A DNA stretch of 64,000 nucleotides, taken from the NCBI GenBank assembly GCA_047495785.1, contig JBLDXI010000015.1:1302001-1366000 (forward strand), in the 5' to 3' direction. The DNA is from Lepidodermella squamata. Its lineage: Eukaryota; Gastrotricha. The notes beneath the pieces were generated by a model. It ran no database searches. It saw only the letters and a list, made by a program, of their open reading frames with translations, and was not told the DNA's origin. The translations under genes were made by a program, and so were the position numbers. Below are positions 10,925 to 23,178 of this stretch, in pieces. Numbering within the stretch: the stretch's first letter is position 1; the number at the start of each line of letters is the position of its first letter.

Positions 10925-13281
10925 TCAGGCCTCACGTCATTGCTTGAAGAAAATATGCCGTTATATTTATCATTAAAAACTCGAAATAGAAGCGCATCTA
11001 TTAGGAAAAAGCGACATCCAATCAAAGTAATTTACTTAATGGAGATCAAATAAAGTGGGCACAATCAGGGGCAATTTTGATTGTTTTCCGAAGCCTTGAT
11101 TCGTTTAGTATTTGGCTGGAAAATCAATAAATCTTAGCTAATAAGTTTGCAGCTCGGAGCTGTCATTTGTAGGCTTTTGATCAGGTTCGGTATGTCTAAT
11201 GAATGATGCCCATTTATGAGCTCTCAAAAGGAGAACAACCTGAATGACATGAAGAGCGGCGCTTGCTTTTAATAGCAAGATTTATGGATGGCGTGAAAGT
11301 TGTCGCGAGGTTCAATAAGAGCGCATTAATCAAACAAGCGCATCCTCTCCAGAAATGCAGGTCTCGCACTGAGATAGCAATACTTTGAATTTGAATGGTT
11401 TAGAAAATGCGTAGGAGAGGGTCATTCACTGAAGGCTAGTGGCGACTCAAAATTCTCCCCCGCCTAGAATCGCCGAAAAAGACAAACAATTACAGTCGAC
11501 TTGTACGTAATAATAATAAAAGATTTCGTACGTAAACGCATTTTTTTATTGAAGGTTTTCCTTATCGTAATCTTGGCACAGTGACCCCTTGGATTTTTAA
11601 CTGCAGCTATAATTTAACATATTACCTAACATCTGAAATCTAAAAATCTCTGTTAGCGGTTAGCGCAATCGGTTTTTAAATCGTAAGCTGAAGGTTCTTC
11701 ACTTTGTAACAGAACCGGCGCATCGAAGTTGAATGTCGCGTCAATTACAAATTTGAGTCCTAGACATTATTTTCTGGGAAATATAATTCTTTAATTTCAA
11801 AGTGTGCACTACAACCAGTCTAAAAGGTAAAGTATCATCAGACATTAAAAAGATGCGTAGTTGAAAGCTTACACCTCTAGACATTCAATTTGCTATATAT
11901 TTTCCTGGGACGGCTAAGTAATCTTTCAGTTTGCAGCTGCTCGTTAGATACAACATTGGAAATATTCGTGCTCCGCCCGCTGTGAGATCTCAATCTTGTC
12001 TTGATTCAATGGTTTCACCGGTATCTGATGAAGGCACGGCTCTGTAACGGTAACGGTATGTGCCTAATTTTCGAAGAAGAAAATGAGAGCAAAAGATGGC
12101 TCGCAACTTGCAAAGGAAGCAAAACATCCGTTCAAGCCTTAGGCACGTCTAAAAAACAGCTCTCGCAATCAATCGCCAATCAAGCGTGCCATTACGTATA
12201 GCAACAACTAAGAGACTATAAGTATATAGAGCGTTATTATCAAAATGAAATAATCAGCATGCGGAAAAAGTGATACTCAGAACTCACAGATCACGTACGC
12301 GGTATATAGTGTTATAAATAGACCGAAGCGAAAAATCGGCAGTGATTCATAATATAGGCGGCGCAAGAACAAATACACTAGGCCACAGCGATTACCGTAC
12401 AGCACCAAAATAAAAAGGGAGCGGAAAAAACAATTCAAAGATTATCGCGGGCAGCGTTGTTTATTGTCTCGAAGATTAATGTTATAGTAGTCCTTACTAA
12501 AGGAGTAACGCCTTTTGGTCACCGAAAAAGGAATCATGGTCGAATTATTAAAAAGCGAAACACGGCCCCGATAAATAAATCGATTTTATGTCCCAGAACA
12601 TCATTTGACCAGAAATTGCACATTCACACTTGAGCAACAGGCCAATATCCGGTAAATTTCTTGTGAAATCAAAAAGGGAACAAGAAATAGCTAAATATTT
12701 CAATATTTAATGCACCAGACTCCCAGCAGACTTCCAGTGTAATACAAGAAGGCCCATCTAACAATTTTACACAAGAATATCGCGCCCTCATTTGTTGACA
12801 GCTCTCATATTATATATCTCATATGATTTGATCGCAGAGAATTAGGCGCTTGAGTGGTACACAATTCGCAGCGGATATATGTTCTGTGAGCATTTTGTCT
12901 TGAGCGGGATATGGATGAGTCGAACGAGGATATGCGATGTATCGATTTAACCGATACTTACATTAACCCGCGTGCATTTTTACGCTGGCTATTTTATCGA
13001 ATTACACATTTTTATCAAAAAAGCTCACATTTTAGAGCTTGGCACAAATTCAGATTTAATAGTGCTGAAGTAATGTAAAAAAATTGAGTAACGAAGTCGA
13101 TGTTACAGTGTCATTCTCCAGTAGCTCTTCAATAATAAAATATCATTATTTGATTAGGAATCGTCTTAAAGGGAAGGCAACCATTTGTACTAGAAAAAAC
13201 TATTAGTGTGATGAATGATAAATTTAAAGAGTCAACCTTAAAATTGTCTGACCCGGATATTATATTGAGTTTTTACACGCA
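10925..13281. other. intergenic region of about 2.4 kb, no supported gene
   Basis: AT-rich sequence between a minus-strand GPCR and a plus-strand LamG-like gene, so it should carry both promoters. A 66-codon frame at 12001-12201 shows no domain. A weak tRNA-like string near 11650-11750 does not fold well. I see no repeat array or mobile element. Confidence 0.5.
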
Positions 13282-15669
13282 ATGATGAGCACCCTGCATT
13301 TCATATCATTAGGGCTGTTTAGCTGGTGTGTTTTCGGAGGAGAGCCCCTAAGTCAAACGCTTTTAACACACACATGGGATAAGGGCTATTGGCCGCTTGA
13401 TTTTGCGAGTGGATCTGGTAAACTCGACCAGCAACATAGTGAAGATAGCAAGCTGAATGCTGATTATACTCTTTCACCTCAGCCTGGTCCGTCGAACCTG
13501 CTTCAATCTTCTGTTATACCTCATTTTGATAGTCCAGTGATTCCAGTGATTTCTGAGACTTACGAAGAACCGCTGAAGATTCAAGCCGTTACGATTGGTG
13601 GATTTTACTACAGAGGAAATTCAAGTAAAACCGCAACATGGGCTACATTGGCGAGTGAAGGATCTCGATGGAAATTAACAATTTCAGGAAGAGATCTGAT
13701 CTCTCAAATCGCCGGTAAAACTTCTGAAAGTTACAACTCAATTTTTACTCCAAAAAAGTGGAACTTTGTAATTTGGACCCTGAATAGCGCAACGGGTCAG
13801 GTGGCTGTAAGTTGCGGAATCGCTATGGCTCAATGTTATTCGGGAATTGTCGACAATTCTTTTCTGGAATCTGTGACAACTGTTACGCTTGGGATTTTGC
13901 CAAAAGGAGACGATATGGCGGCGTCATTTTTCTATCTTGATGCTTTGTCACCTTTGCAAAGACTCCTTCTACCCTGTGTCGCCAAATTTCGCGGCGGATG
14001 TCGCATTGATCTCTACGGATTAACTTCTTATTATGGACCTAGTTTCAAGGAGTTGACATTCTTTATTCCTCTGGATATTGACAGTCCTTTATTTGATGTT
14101 GTTACAAATAAAGCTCCATTTTCCGTGAATCACCGTATCACGCCTGGTTACGTGATTCTTTCAACCAACAACGGTTCGAGATATCTCGCAGAGTGGGATG
14201 TTCGCGAAATGGGCTTGAACAATATGGAGACAAGTTTTACCATCACATTTTACTTTTATTGCCGGCCTGGTGGCGAAAAGCTTGACATTGACGTTTTACA
14301 TCTCGGTGAAATGGGAATAGCTACGAAGCAGGGTGTCTGCAATTCTATCAAGATAAACCATCACAGCGAGGACATTGCTGTTTTCAAAATTAAACCGCTA
14401 TTTAACAGATGGCAATTCGTAACATTGAGATTCCAGCCTAGTCAAGATTTAGCAACATTCACCTGTGGAACGAATAGATCTGACGTAAGATTTCCTCGAA
14501 TCTTTCGATTGAATTGCCATCTCTCTGCTTAGGAAAAGGCTCAGAACAAGACAGTGCAAGTACCAGAAGTTGTGGACCAGCGACTCATTTTCTCGGTTGG
14601 ATCTAGTGATTTTGTTTCCATCGCCTGCGTTGGCCTGTTCAAGTCATTTGTTCCGAATGAAACAATCCAAAACATGTACTGCCTGTGCCCAGGCCAAGGG
14701 AGATCGACAACACCGGATTTTTTGTTGAGGAATTCTTCCTGTGTTGATACAAAGGTTAACAAATGGATTCGGCCCAAGTGGCTTCAAGAAGTCGCTGGGT
14801 TTTACCCAATGGATGCAGGCGGTGATTTCGGTGATGAGACAAAACGCCGTACTGGTTATTCGTACATTGGCGAAGGGGAGAGACAAGGCATAGCTCCCGG
14901 ATTCCTTCCAGTTTTCAGGGGACCATTCGGCGATCCTAACTGTGCTCATGGATTCACGAATCGCTTGATTAATTACAGTTCAATCTCTGCAGCGGAAATA
15001 CTGGATGCTCTACCAAATATAGGAAGAGAGCAACCCATCGACTTCACACTTGGCTGGTTTTTCTTTATGAATGGACGCGAGGAGGGGGATCGAAGCTTGA
15101 TAAATTTCAGGCTGAATGACAACGGCTTGGAGTTTAATCTGACATGCAGCTCTGGCGACAGGAAGGTTAGTGTCAACTCACTCACCCTGGCTAAAGTTGT
15201 TTGCAAGAAGCAGAAATGGGTCCAGTTCATTTTAACTTGGAGGTCTTCTTCCCAGTTACTGACATTTTACTCGACGAATGGGTCCGTTATTGCGATCGTG
15301 AAAAATCTATTTGATTCCGACATCCCGATGCTAACTCCTAAGGATTTCTCAACTAAGCTTACTATCGGACCTTTTGGAGGATTGAAGAAAGGTGACAGAT
15401 CAGCGTGCCTCTTCGTCGATGACAAGATTCATGATAAGGAGAAATTGGCTAGCTTGAAAGAAGTTTGCCGAACGCGAGGAAGAGTTGAAGAACCTGAAAA
15501 AACATACACAGTAGGGCGGCATCTAGACATATTTGACCGAGCGAAAAATAGAAAGAAGAAGAAGCCACAACAGCAGCAAGAAAGCAAGCGCAGTGGGAGC
15601 ATAGTGCTCACAAAAGATTCATCGCTTACCATATGTTTCACTATGTCAGCTATTTTAATAAAGTTTTAG
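13282..15669 (+). CDS. secreted or surface protein with three LamG-like modules (copy 1)
   Basis: Exons 13282-14484 and 14533-15669 (48-bp phase-0 intron) give 779 residues. A signal peptide covers about residues 1-20. Three concanavalin-A/LamG-like modules can be recognised by their opening strands: GYWPLDF (about residue 40), FFIPLDIDSPLFD (about 268) and GFYPMDA (about 490). Each later has a KW..V/F..W strand. Between modules 2 and 3 lies a Cys-rich signature CLCPGQGRSTTP. Module 3 opens with a GIAPGFLPVFRGPFG block. The tail is basic (KNRKKKKPQQQQ), then a hydrophobic end (ICFTMSAILIKF) that could be a GPI-anchor signal. N-glycosylation sites are frequent. The fold assignment is by pattern; the role is unknown. 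AATAAA follows 17 bp after the stop. Confidence 0.8.
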
Positions 15670-15686
15670 TAAAAGCTCCTCCTTAA

Positions 15687-15692
15687 AATAAA
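15687..15692 (+). terminator. polyadenylation signal AATAAA of LamG-like copy 1
   Basis: Canonical hexamer 17 bp after the stop codon at 15669 and 37 bp before the start of the next tandem gene, so the 3' UTR is very short. Confidence 0.6.
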
Positions 15693-15729
15693 TTTTCACG
15701 GCTGATAGTCGAGGTTAATTCCCCACGCA

Positions 15730-18119
15730 ATGCTGCCAGGGATTATTTTGAGCATTGCATTTATTGCTCAGCAAATCAGGGTAACAGCAGCAATAGTCCC
15801 GAAAAATCTGCCGGATAATCAATTGCTTACAGGTTACTGGCCGGTGGATTCAGAAAATGGGGCCTCGAAATTCGGCCAAAAATCGGAGGGCGTCAATTCT
15901 GTCTTGAAATTTAGAGAAACTGGTGGTCCAGGCAATCTTTTGTCAGCATCAGTCGAAGCTATTAGCATTCCAGAATCACGTTATTTGATCTCAGAGAGTT
16001 ACGAAGATCAAATCGAAGCATCGGCCTTATCAATCGCGGGTTTCTTTTACAGAGAAGAATGGCCTTCTCATGCGATTTGGGCTGTATTCGAAAATCACGA
16101 ATCGCGATTTGAGCTGAGTTTCAATGGTGCGGATTTAATCGTCAATTCAAGTGATACTAACGAAACAGCCACATCTATCTACGAGTCAGTCTTGCAAATG
16201 AAGCGATGGACTTTTTTGTCTTGGACGTGGAGTTGGTCAAGGGAAGAAGGTACTCTTTCCTGTGGTATCGCTGTGTCTCAGTGCCAAGCACACAGTCTCG
16301 CTGTGTCATCCCCTAAAAGCTACGACACGGTATCTATCGGAAAGTTGGGGTTGAACGACCGCATTGGGGCAACTTTTTCGTACTTCGACAGCATAAGCCC
16401 TTTGCAGCAAACATTTTTACCGTGCATCGTTAGGTTCAGAGGCGAATGCCGTCAGCATCTATTCGGCTTGGCCCCTTATTACGGGCCAAATCACCAAGAT
16501 TTGGTATTCTTCATACCCTTGGATAATGATAGTCCTTTGTTTGACACGGTATCGAGTAGACCGCCTATTATGGTAAATCATCGGCTGATAAAGGAAACTG
16601 GTCTAGTGGGCAGTATTGACGGAAAATGGTTATCTCAGTGGGATTTGACAGACGCTGGACTAAACAACATGGAGACCAGTTTTACAGTGACGTTTTACTT
16701 GATGTGCCATTTGAGAAATACCTTGAAGCATGACATCTGGCAATTAGGCGATCTACACGTTTCAGCTTCTTGCAAATCGATCCATGTTGTTGGGACTGGT
16801 GGAGCCCACATAGTTTTTGACATTAAAATAACCCTTGATAAGTGGAACATGGTTGCATTACGATTCCAACCTGACTCGGACCTCGCATCGCTGACGTATG
16901 GAGAAAGAAAATCCCAGGTAACTCTAAACTAATCTCATTAATTGTCCGTTAAAAAACATCAACTCTTTTAAAGATTCATTCCGTCAATGAGACCATTCAG
17001 GTTCCTGAGGTTCTCGACCCAAATCTAGTATTCTCCGTGAATTCCGGGTCAAAACTCTTAATAACTTGCTTGGGGATATTCAGAACCTTTCTGAGCCTAT
17101 TATCAATCAAGGATTTATTTTGCTTGTGCCCTGGTCAAGGTAGGTCAACCACCCCAGAGTTCGTGCTTCGACAATCTGATTGCAAAAAGTCACCCACGAA
17201 TGAATGGATCTATCCCCGGTGGCTTATGCACGTTTTAAGTTTCTACCCGTTGGATGCCACTAGCGGATTCGGCGATGTCACCAAGCGATTGTCCGGATAC
17301 TCGTTGCTAGGTGGAAATGAGAAGCTAGGAATTGCACCTGGATTTCTGCCTGTCTTCAGGGGCCCGTATGGTGAACCAAACGGAGCGTTCGGTTTTGTTA
17401 ACGATTCTCTGGACGGAGCATCTGCTGCAGAGATATTAGATGTCTTACCTGAATTCGATGGTGAAAAGCCAATTGACTTCACCCTCTCCTGGGCTTTCTA
17501 TCTGAATAGTCGTGTCAAGGGAATCCGTCACATGTTGACCATCAAACTCAATGAAGCTAGGTTAGAATTTAACTTTACTTGTCTGCCGCCGAAATACCCA
17601 ATGGCGATCAATGAGATTAGGCTCAATTTAACTAAATGTCTGCAGTCGAAATGGACCCACTTTATAGCGACATGGGATTCAATAACAATGACTTTGACAC
17701 TTTTCTACCCGAATGGATCCATGTCAGAGAAAGTAAAAATTTCCTTAGCAGCTAAACTCGACGATTTAAATTCGGCTGAGCCGTCCTCGCAACTAAACAT
17801 TGGACCTTCCAGCGGTTTAAAGAGTGGAGACAGATTTGCTTGTCTTCTTATCGATGGGGCAATTTTAAAACCTGCTTTTCTAGCGGATCTGTCAAACATT
17901 TGCAGAACTAAGGGAAGGAGAGTCGAAATTCACAATAGAGAATCTGAATTCGGAAAAGCTCAGAGAACCAAAGAACAATATTCAAATCCGAAACAACTGG
18001 AATTATCGAAATCGAACAAATTAACTGAGAGCACAACTTCACTGGTATTCAACAATTCCATCTGTCATCAACATGGAGTTTTGCTAATATTATTGATGAC
18101 TTCCACTTTTTTGATTTGA
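15730..18119 (+). CDS. secreted or surface protein with three LamG-like modules (copy 2)
   Basis: Tandem paralogue of the gene at 13282. Exons 15730-16917 and 16974-18119 (56-bp phase-0 intron at the same position as copy 1) give 777 residues. A signal peptide ends near VTAAIV. Module openers are GYWPVDS, FFIPLDNDSPLFD and SFYPLDA. The CLCPGQGRSTTP signature is intact, as is GIAPGFLPVFRGPYG. The C-terminus ends in a hydrophobic stretch (GVLLILLMTSTFLI) after a polar Ser/Thr region, as expected for a GPI signal or a short membrane anchor. Only 60 bp separate it from copy 1, so co-transcription is possible but cannot be shown. No enzyme motif is recognised. Confidence 0.8.
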
Positions 18120-18238
18120 TGGCGGAAGATGTGGGGTTCGACAAACGATAGTGTTCCAGACGTTATCAGAATCACTATCTTGCGCCATGCCAATTTTATT
18201 TCATTCTTTCTTGTATTTGTCGCATCGAATAAGTCTTA

Positions 18239-19378
18239 TCAATTATAAGAACTAATGGTAACGATGTTAAGAAGTAGTTGGGCGAGAATAAAGCAAACAA
18301 CTGCCCCGATTTCTACACAACTTCTGACAGTAAGATTAAACCTGCGAAACTTTCCTGACATGGTTTCACTCCATTGGTTTAAGCAGAAGCAGATACCAGC
18401 AGAATAAACCACCACACACATGCCAAAAGCTGTCTGACAGAGGACGTAGTAAGCAGCCACTATACGACTAGGAGTTTTCGGTAGATTTTGCAACACTTGA
18501 TCTTGAATTACGAATATTGCAAGCATAACAGTACAAGCGTAGCACGACCTATCGGGCATATCGGGCGGAATTAGGAATGACGATAAGATCATAATGCTCA
18601 AAATGAGACATGGAGCGAAAGAGTTCAGCAAGTAATAGTCAGGCTTTCGCTTGAATTTGAGGAAAAAAGTTACTTGGGCGATGCTTGAATTGAATTCATT
18701 CGGATACAGGGCTATACCAAGATCGGAGAGGCTTGCTAATTTAGTGAACGTATCAACTACCTCCCAGTTAGAGTTTTTGGGCATGAAATTCGATGTTGAG
18801 AAGACGAAGAAGTTAGCTGACCCGAATTTTACGTTGAATGGCGGCTGAGGTGTGTAAAGCATAATACCACACGTTTGTACGTCAAAAGGGAATAAGCGAA
18901 AATCTAGGTCACAGTAGGTCAAGATCGGGCCAGTTATAGTGGTACCAAAAATCCCACTTAGCGGATGAATTAGAAATGTTGTTATCAACCCGGAAGTTTC
19001 GTCCAGACCCAAACTTCGGATGCCGTTTCTTAGAACAATATTCGGCCTCCAGTATGATTTCAAATCTTCGTTTTGAAGTTGAGCTACTCTTGCTGGCCAC
19101 CAATTTGATGAGTTCAAGTATAATTGCTGGACACAAGGTACTTCCCATTGGAGAATTATTGTTCCTATGACGCTTAGATACTCGCCGACGTCGTTTATTT
19201 CTATAAATCTGTCCACGTAAAATTGTGCCTTCACAGTAGTGGGTATCCCCTCTAACTCTTGAGGGGAATTTTCGTAGTTTGCGATGTGACAATTGCTTAG
19301 CAAGGATTCGGTGTAGTTAGATGCAGCTTTTGAATTACTAAAGAATAACGCAATCATAAGGTGAACTAAAGCCAGCAT
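18239..19378 (-). CDS. Cys-loop ligand-gated ion channel subunit, intronless (copy 1)
   Basis: Pentameric Cys-loop receptor subunit in one 379-residue exon. A signal peptide is followed by an extracellular ligand-binding domain. Loop-A-like YWRPNIVLRN is near residue 110. The Cys-loop, with 13 residues between the two Cys (CDLDFRLFPFDVQTC), is near residue 156. M1 starts PDYYLLNSFAPCLILS. M2 is preceded by DMPDR, where animal cation channels have GEK, and keeps the 9' Leu. M3 and M4 are separated by only about 20 residues. The vicinal Cys pair of loop C and the loop-B Trp of acetylcholine receptors are absent. It probably forms a channel with other subunits; ligand and selectivity are unknown. 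The stop lies 119 bp from the convergent LamG-like gene. Confidence 0.92.
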   Translation of the reverse strand: MLALVHLMIALFFSNSKAASNYTESLLSNCHIANYENSPQELEGIPTTVKAQFYVDRFIEINDVGEYLSVIGTIILQWEVPCVQQLYLNSSNWWPARVAQLQNEDLKSYWRPNIVLRNGIRSLGLDETSGLITTFLIHPLSGIFGTTITGPILTYCDLDFRLFPFDVQTCGIMLYTPQPPFNVKFGSANFFVFSTSNFMPKNSNWEVVDTFTKLASLSDLGIALYPNEFNSSIAQVTFFLKFKRKPDYYLLNSFAPCLILSIMILSSFLIPPDMPDRSCYACTVMLAIFVIQDQVLQNLPKTPSRIVAAYYVLCQTAFGMCVVVYSAGICFCLNQWSETMSGKFRRFNLTVRSCVEIGAVVCFILAQLLLNIVTISSYN

Positions 19379-19457
19379 TATTCGGAGTAAACGCTAATAA
19401 AAGGAGAACAAGATTTAGTATGATTTTACGACTCGGCTTTGGTATGGTCGGAGAGAC

Positions 19458-19481
19458 CGGAAGTTTGCGCCAGTTAAACAA
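19458..19481. repeat. 24-bp sequence shared with 21538-21561
   Basis: The strings at 19458 and 21538 both read cggaagtttgcgcc, then A or G, then gttaaacaa: one mismatch in 24. The first lies about 80 bp upstream of the channel ATG at 19378; the second lies upstream of the channel pseudogene. It may be a retained promoter element or a leftover of the tandem duplication. Confidence 0.45.
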
Positions 19482-19613
19482 AATGGCCTGTCGTAATAAA
19501 TGGTATAGACGTTAGTGAAATCACAATTTTTATTGACAATCACTGCACGACAACCGACAACGTTATAAAAAAGCGATGAAATAACGATAAATTAATGCCG
19601 ATACTTCTGCGAA

Positions 19614-20773
19614 TCAACTGTATATGCTAATTATGATGATGTTGAACATAAGCTGTGCGAAAATGAATGATACGATAGCAACAATCTCCACAAACCCTCC
19701 GAGAGTGAGATTTGAGCCTGCGAAAATTTCGTGCCATCATTTCGCCCCACTGGCTCAAGCAAAAGCAGATACCAGCAGAATACAGAACAACAAGCATTCC
19801 AAAAACTGTTTGGCCCAGGACGTAATAGGCAGCTACAATACGACTAGGCGTTTTCGGTAGATGTTGCAACACTTGATCTTGAATTACGAATATTGCAAGC
19901 ATAACAGTACAAGCGTAGCACGACCTATCGGGCATATCGGGCGGAATTAGGAATGACGATAAGATCATAATGCTCAAAATGAGACATGGAGCGAAAGAGT
20001 TCAGCAAGTAGTAGTCAGGCTTTCGCTTGAATTTCACGAAAAATGTCGCTTGAATTAGGCTCGAGTTGAACTCATTTGAATATCGACTTACACCCAACTC
20101 CGAAACGCTATATAGCTTCGTAAACATCCCTGTCACTTGCCAGTTTGAGTTTTTGGGTGTAAACGTCTGTTGAGTGAAGAAGGGCTGAAACAAAGCTTCG
20201 GCAAAAACAACGTTTGCAGGTTCCTGAGTTGAAGTGAGTACTATCCCGCATGTTTGCTCATCAAATGGGAATAGCCAAAAGTCAAGATCACAATAGGATT
20301 CCATTTGACCTGATAGGTTGATAATGAATGACCCAAATGGCGGGTTTACAAGAAAAAGCGGAGAGAGCCCTGCTGTCTCGTCTAACGTCTGGCTTCTAAA
20401 ACTGTTCCTTGCTACAATGTTTGGCTTCCAGTAGGCGTTCCAATCTTCGTGCAGCAGTACAGTAACTTTCTTTGACCACCAGTGGGAGGAGTTGAGATAC
20501 GTCTCCTTGATGCAAGGCACTTCCCATCGCAGTGATAACGACCCAAAGAGGCTCAGATATTAGCCAACGTCGTTGATTTCATTAAATCTATCCAAGCTGA
20601 AATACGCTGTCACCTCCGTGGGAACACCATCAAATTCTTGCGGAGAATTCGCGTGCGGTGCAATGTGACAGTTCCGGAACAATATCTCCGTGAAATTGGA
20701 TATACACCGAGGGAGCTGTAGCTTGAGAGTTGGCCAACCAAAAAAGGGCCGTCAATGAGCAACAATTTCTCAT
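19614..20773 (-). pseudogene. broken Cys-loop channel subunit
   Basis: A full-length relative of the neighbouring channel subunits, running from a signal peptide (ATG at 20773) to an M4 end at 19614, with three lesions. After the signal peptide the frame shifts before the SNFTE segment. Ahead of the first conserved Trp strand, the Glu of NDVGEYLS is TAA. In the M3-M4 loop a one-base insertion shifts the frame, so M4 is readable only in another frame. The central 298 codons remain open (19627-20520) and include the Cys-loop, M1, M2 and M3. Overall it is most like the copy at 21976-23115, but 19864-20010 is identical to copy 1, indicating gene conversion. Sequencing error is unlikely with three independent breaks. 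Confidence 0.85.
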
Positions 20774-21975
20774 TTTTCAGAAATGCTACCAAAGATGCAT
20801 AGGTCGCTTCGTCCTCTATAATGTACAGGAAAATGCAATTCTCACAATTCCATGATATTTTTCGCTGAACTTTAGCGCCGATCAATCATACCTTTGGTAT
20901 TAGAAGTGGAAATTAACAGTTGAAGCTCGAATAGGCTCGCATAACAACTGCATGCAAATCGAAGGCTTACAAACGGGTTAGCCTTATATTTTCAGGCAGC
21001 AGATAACAAATCCTGTGAAAAATGTCAGTCATCATCACTCATATCCGGGCTGGCGATCTTCTCGAAATTTCTGCGAAGAGCGGTTGCCTCAACCTACCTT
21101 GGGACTAATCGTAGATGGTTTCGACACTCCTCGAAATTATTCGGACAGGGGCGAAAACGGTTATATGGGAGTAATTTTCACGCTAAAATTATGAATGAAA
21201 ATCATCTATTTTTAAAGCAACCTCCTTCCATTATATGTGGCGAAAATGGCTAATTCTGGGCAATGGGGTCGCGATTGCTTCACATCTATTAGCAATATAA
21301 ACTTATCGTAACATCATCTTTATTCCCTCCATCGTGAAAAAACAACAAACTTTATACAGGAAGAGACAGAGACGACAAGGAATAAACTTCGATCAAGTTT
21401 GCCTGCCATGCTGAGATCAAATAGGCGATCTTTGCGAGTATGGGAGGAGGGGCACGGAAGCGAATTAAATATTCGGCTCCGCCTTTAAAATATATCTTAT
21501 TGACTATGATTTATGGTTATACCCCTCAACCTTTGGTCGGAAGTTTGCGCCGGTTAAACAAGGTGAGTAACAAGGTTTACACTATTTCGACAAAAAGATT
21601 GCAAGGTGATTACAAGGTAAAAATGCCCGTATATTTGGAGCGGTCTAGGAACTCAAACTGTCCCAAAATGTTTATACGCCATCACGCCTCTTACGACATC
21701 AAACTTTTGACATGAATTCAATCGTCAGGAATGCACACACCCACTAAATTATGGAAATGCACATGGGTGGAATTTCATGCTAATAGAATAGGCTGTAGTT
21801 TGCAGGCGTGTAGCGTGTACAGTTTGTATAATCTTCGAATTATCTAAAAACTAAAGGTTATAAAGGGCAATACTAGCCCTGAGTGCCACATGTATTTAAG
21901 GTCAATCACTGCACAAAAGGAATATAACGAAACGGTGAAGTTAAACAAGTTCGCTATGTTTCGAAACCCAACGAT
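20774..21975. other. intergenic, upstream of the channel pseudogene
   Basis: A spacer of about 1.2 kb. It contains the second copy of the 24-bp shared sequence at 21538-21561. A 91-codon plus-strand frame at 21440-21715 has no recognisable domain and is not annotated. Confidence 0.45.
21538..21561. repeat. 24-bp sequence shared with 19458-19481
   Basis: Second copy of the element described at 19458, with one substitution (A to G at the fifteenth base). It is followed by aggtgagt, which resembles a splice donor, but I find no exon that would use it. Confidence 0.4.
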
Positions 21976-23115
21976 TCAATGAAATATGCTGATAGTGATG
22001 ATATTAAACATAAGCTGGGCGAAAATGAATGATACGACAGCAACAATCTCCACGAAACCTCTGAGAGTGACATTGAACCTTCGGAGCTTTCGTGTCATCA
22101 TTTCGCCCCAGTGGTTCAAGCAAAAGCAGATACCAGTGGAATACATAACAATAAGCATTCCAAAAATTGTTTGACCCAAAACATAATAAGCCGCTATTAT
22201 GCGACTAGGCGTTTTCGGCAGATTTTGCAATACGTGATCTTGAATGACAAATATAGCCAACATAACTGTACAGGCGTAACAGGACCGATCAGTCATATTC
22301 GGCGGAATTAGGAATGACAAGTTGATCATGATGCTCAATATAAGGCAAGGGGCGAATGAATTCATCAGGTAATAGTCAGGTTTTCTCTTGAATTGCACGA
22401 AGAACCTCGCTTGGATGATGCTCGAGTTGAACTCCTTAGGATATCGACTTATACCCAGCTCGGAAACGCTATCTAGCTTCGTAAACATCCCTGTCACTTG
22501 CCAGTTTGAGTTTTTGGGCATGAAATTATGTTCACTGAAGGGTTGAAACAGAGCCTCCGCAAAGACAACGTTTGCAGGTTCCTGAGTTGACATGAGCACT
22601 ACCGCACACGTTTGCTCATCAAAAGGGAAAAGCAAAAAGTCAAGATCGCAATAGGTTTCCATCTGGCCTGATAAGCTGATGACGAAAGAACTCATTGGCG
22701 GATTAACTATGAAAACCGGAAACAACCCTGCCGTATCGTCCAATGCTTGGCTTCGAATACTGTTCCTTATAATAATGTTGGGTTTCCAGTAGAATTTCCA
22801 ATTCTCATGTTGCAGTACAGTAACTTCTTTTGGCCACCAGTCGGACGAGCCCAGGTAGGTTTCTTTGATACAAGGCACTTCCCAGCGTAATGCTATTAAC
22901 CCGATGATGCTCAGGTATTCTCCAACGTCGTCGATTTCAACAAATCTATCCAAGTTGAAATATGCTGCTACTTTCGTGGGAACACCATCGAATTCTTGCG
23001 GTGAATTTGCGTACGGTTCAATGTGACAGTTTAGGAACAATGTTTCGGTGAAATTAGATGACGCATCAGAATTAGCGAACCAAAATAGCGTAATTACTAG
23101 GAAGAAAGCCCTCAT
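21976..23115 (-). CDS. Cys-loop ligand-gated ion channel subunit, intronless (copy 2)
   Basis: Single-exon subunit of 379 residues from the ATG at 23115. An in-frame ATG at 23178 would add 21 residues, but the signal peptide (MRAFFLVITLFWFANSDAS) starts at 23115. The same architecture as copy 1 is seen: YWKPNIIIRN, a Cys-loop with CDLDFLLFPFDEQTC, M1 from PDYYLMNSFAPC, M2 after PPNMTDRSC, and an M3-M4 loop of about 20 residues (CLNHWGEMMTRKLRRF). The acetylcholine-receptor loop-B Trp and Cys pair are absent. M1 carries NLSFLI where the paralogues have SSFLI. Expected in the plasma membrane as part of a pentamer. Confidence 0.92.
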   Translation of the reverse strand: MRAFFLVITLFWFANSDASSNFTETLFLNCHIEPYANSPQEFDGVPTKVAAYFNLDRFVEIDDVGEYLSIIGLIALRWEVPCIKETYLGSSDWWPKEVTVLQHENWKFYWKPNIIIRNSIRSQALDDTAGLFPVFIVNPPMSSFVISLSGQMETYCDLDFLLFPFDEQTCAVVLMSTQEPANVVFAEALFQPFSEHNFMPKNSNWQVTGMFTKLDSVSELGISRYPKEFNSSIIQARFFVQFKRKPDYYLMNSFAPCLILSIMINLSFLIPPNMTDRSCYACTVMLAIFVIQDHVLQNLPKTPSRIIAAYYVLGQTIFGMLIVMYSTGICFCLNHWGEMMTRKLRRFNVTLRGFVEIVAVVSFIFAQLMFNIITISIFH

Positions 23116-23178
23116 TTTTCGGACAGGCATACCACAAATCGCAATAGCACAAAGAAAATCGATCCTTCCATTTCTCAT

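Noticed and set aside
11650-11750. tRNA-like string with a possible D arm and GGTTC
   Set aside because: The anticodon and T stems do not pair acceptably and the acceptor ends do not match, so it is not annotated.
12001-12201. 66-codon open frame in the 2.4-kb spacer
   Set aside because: No domain, signal peptide, splice partners or paralogue; expected by chance.
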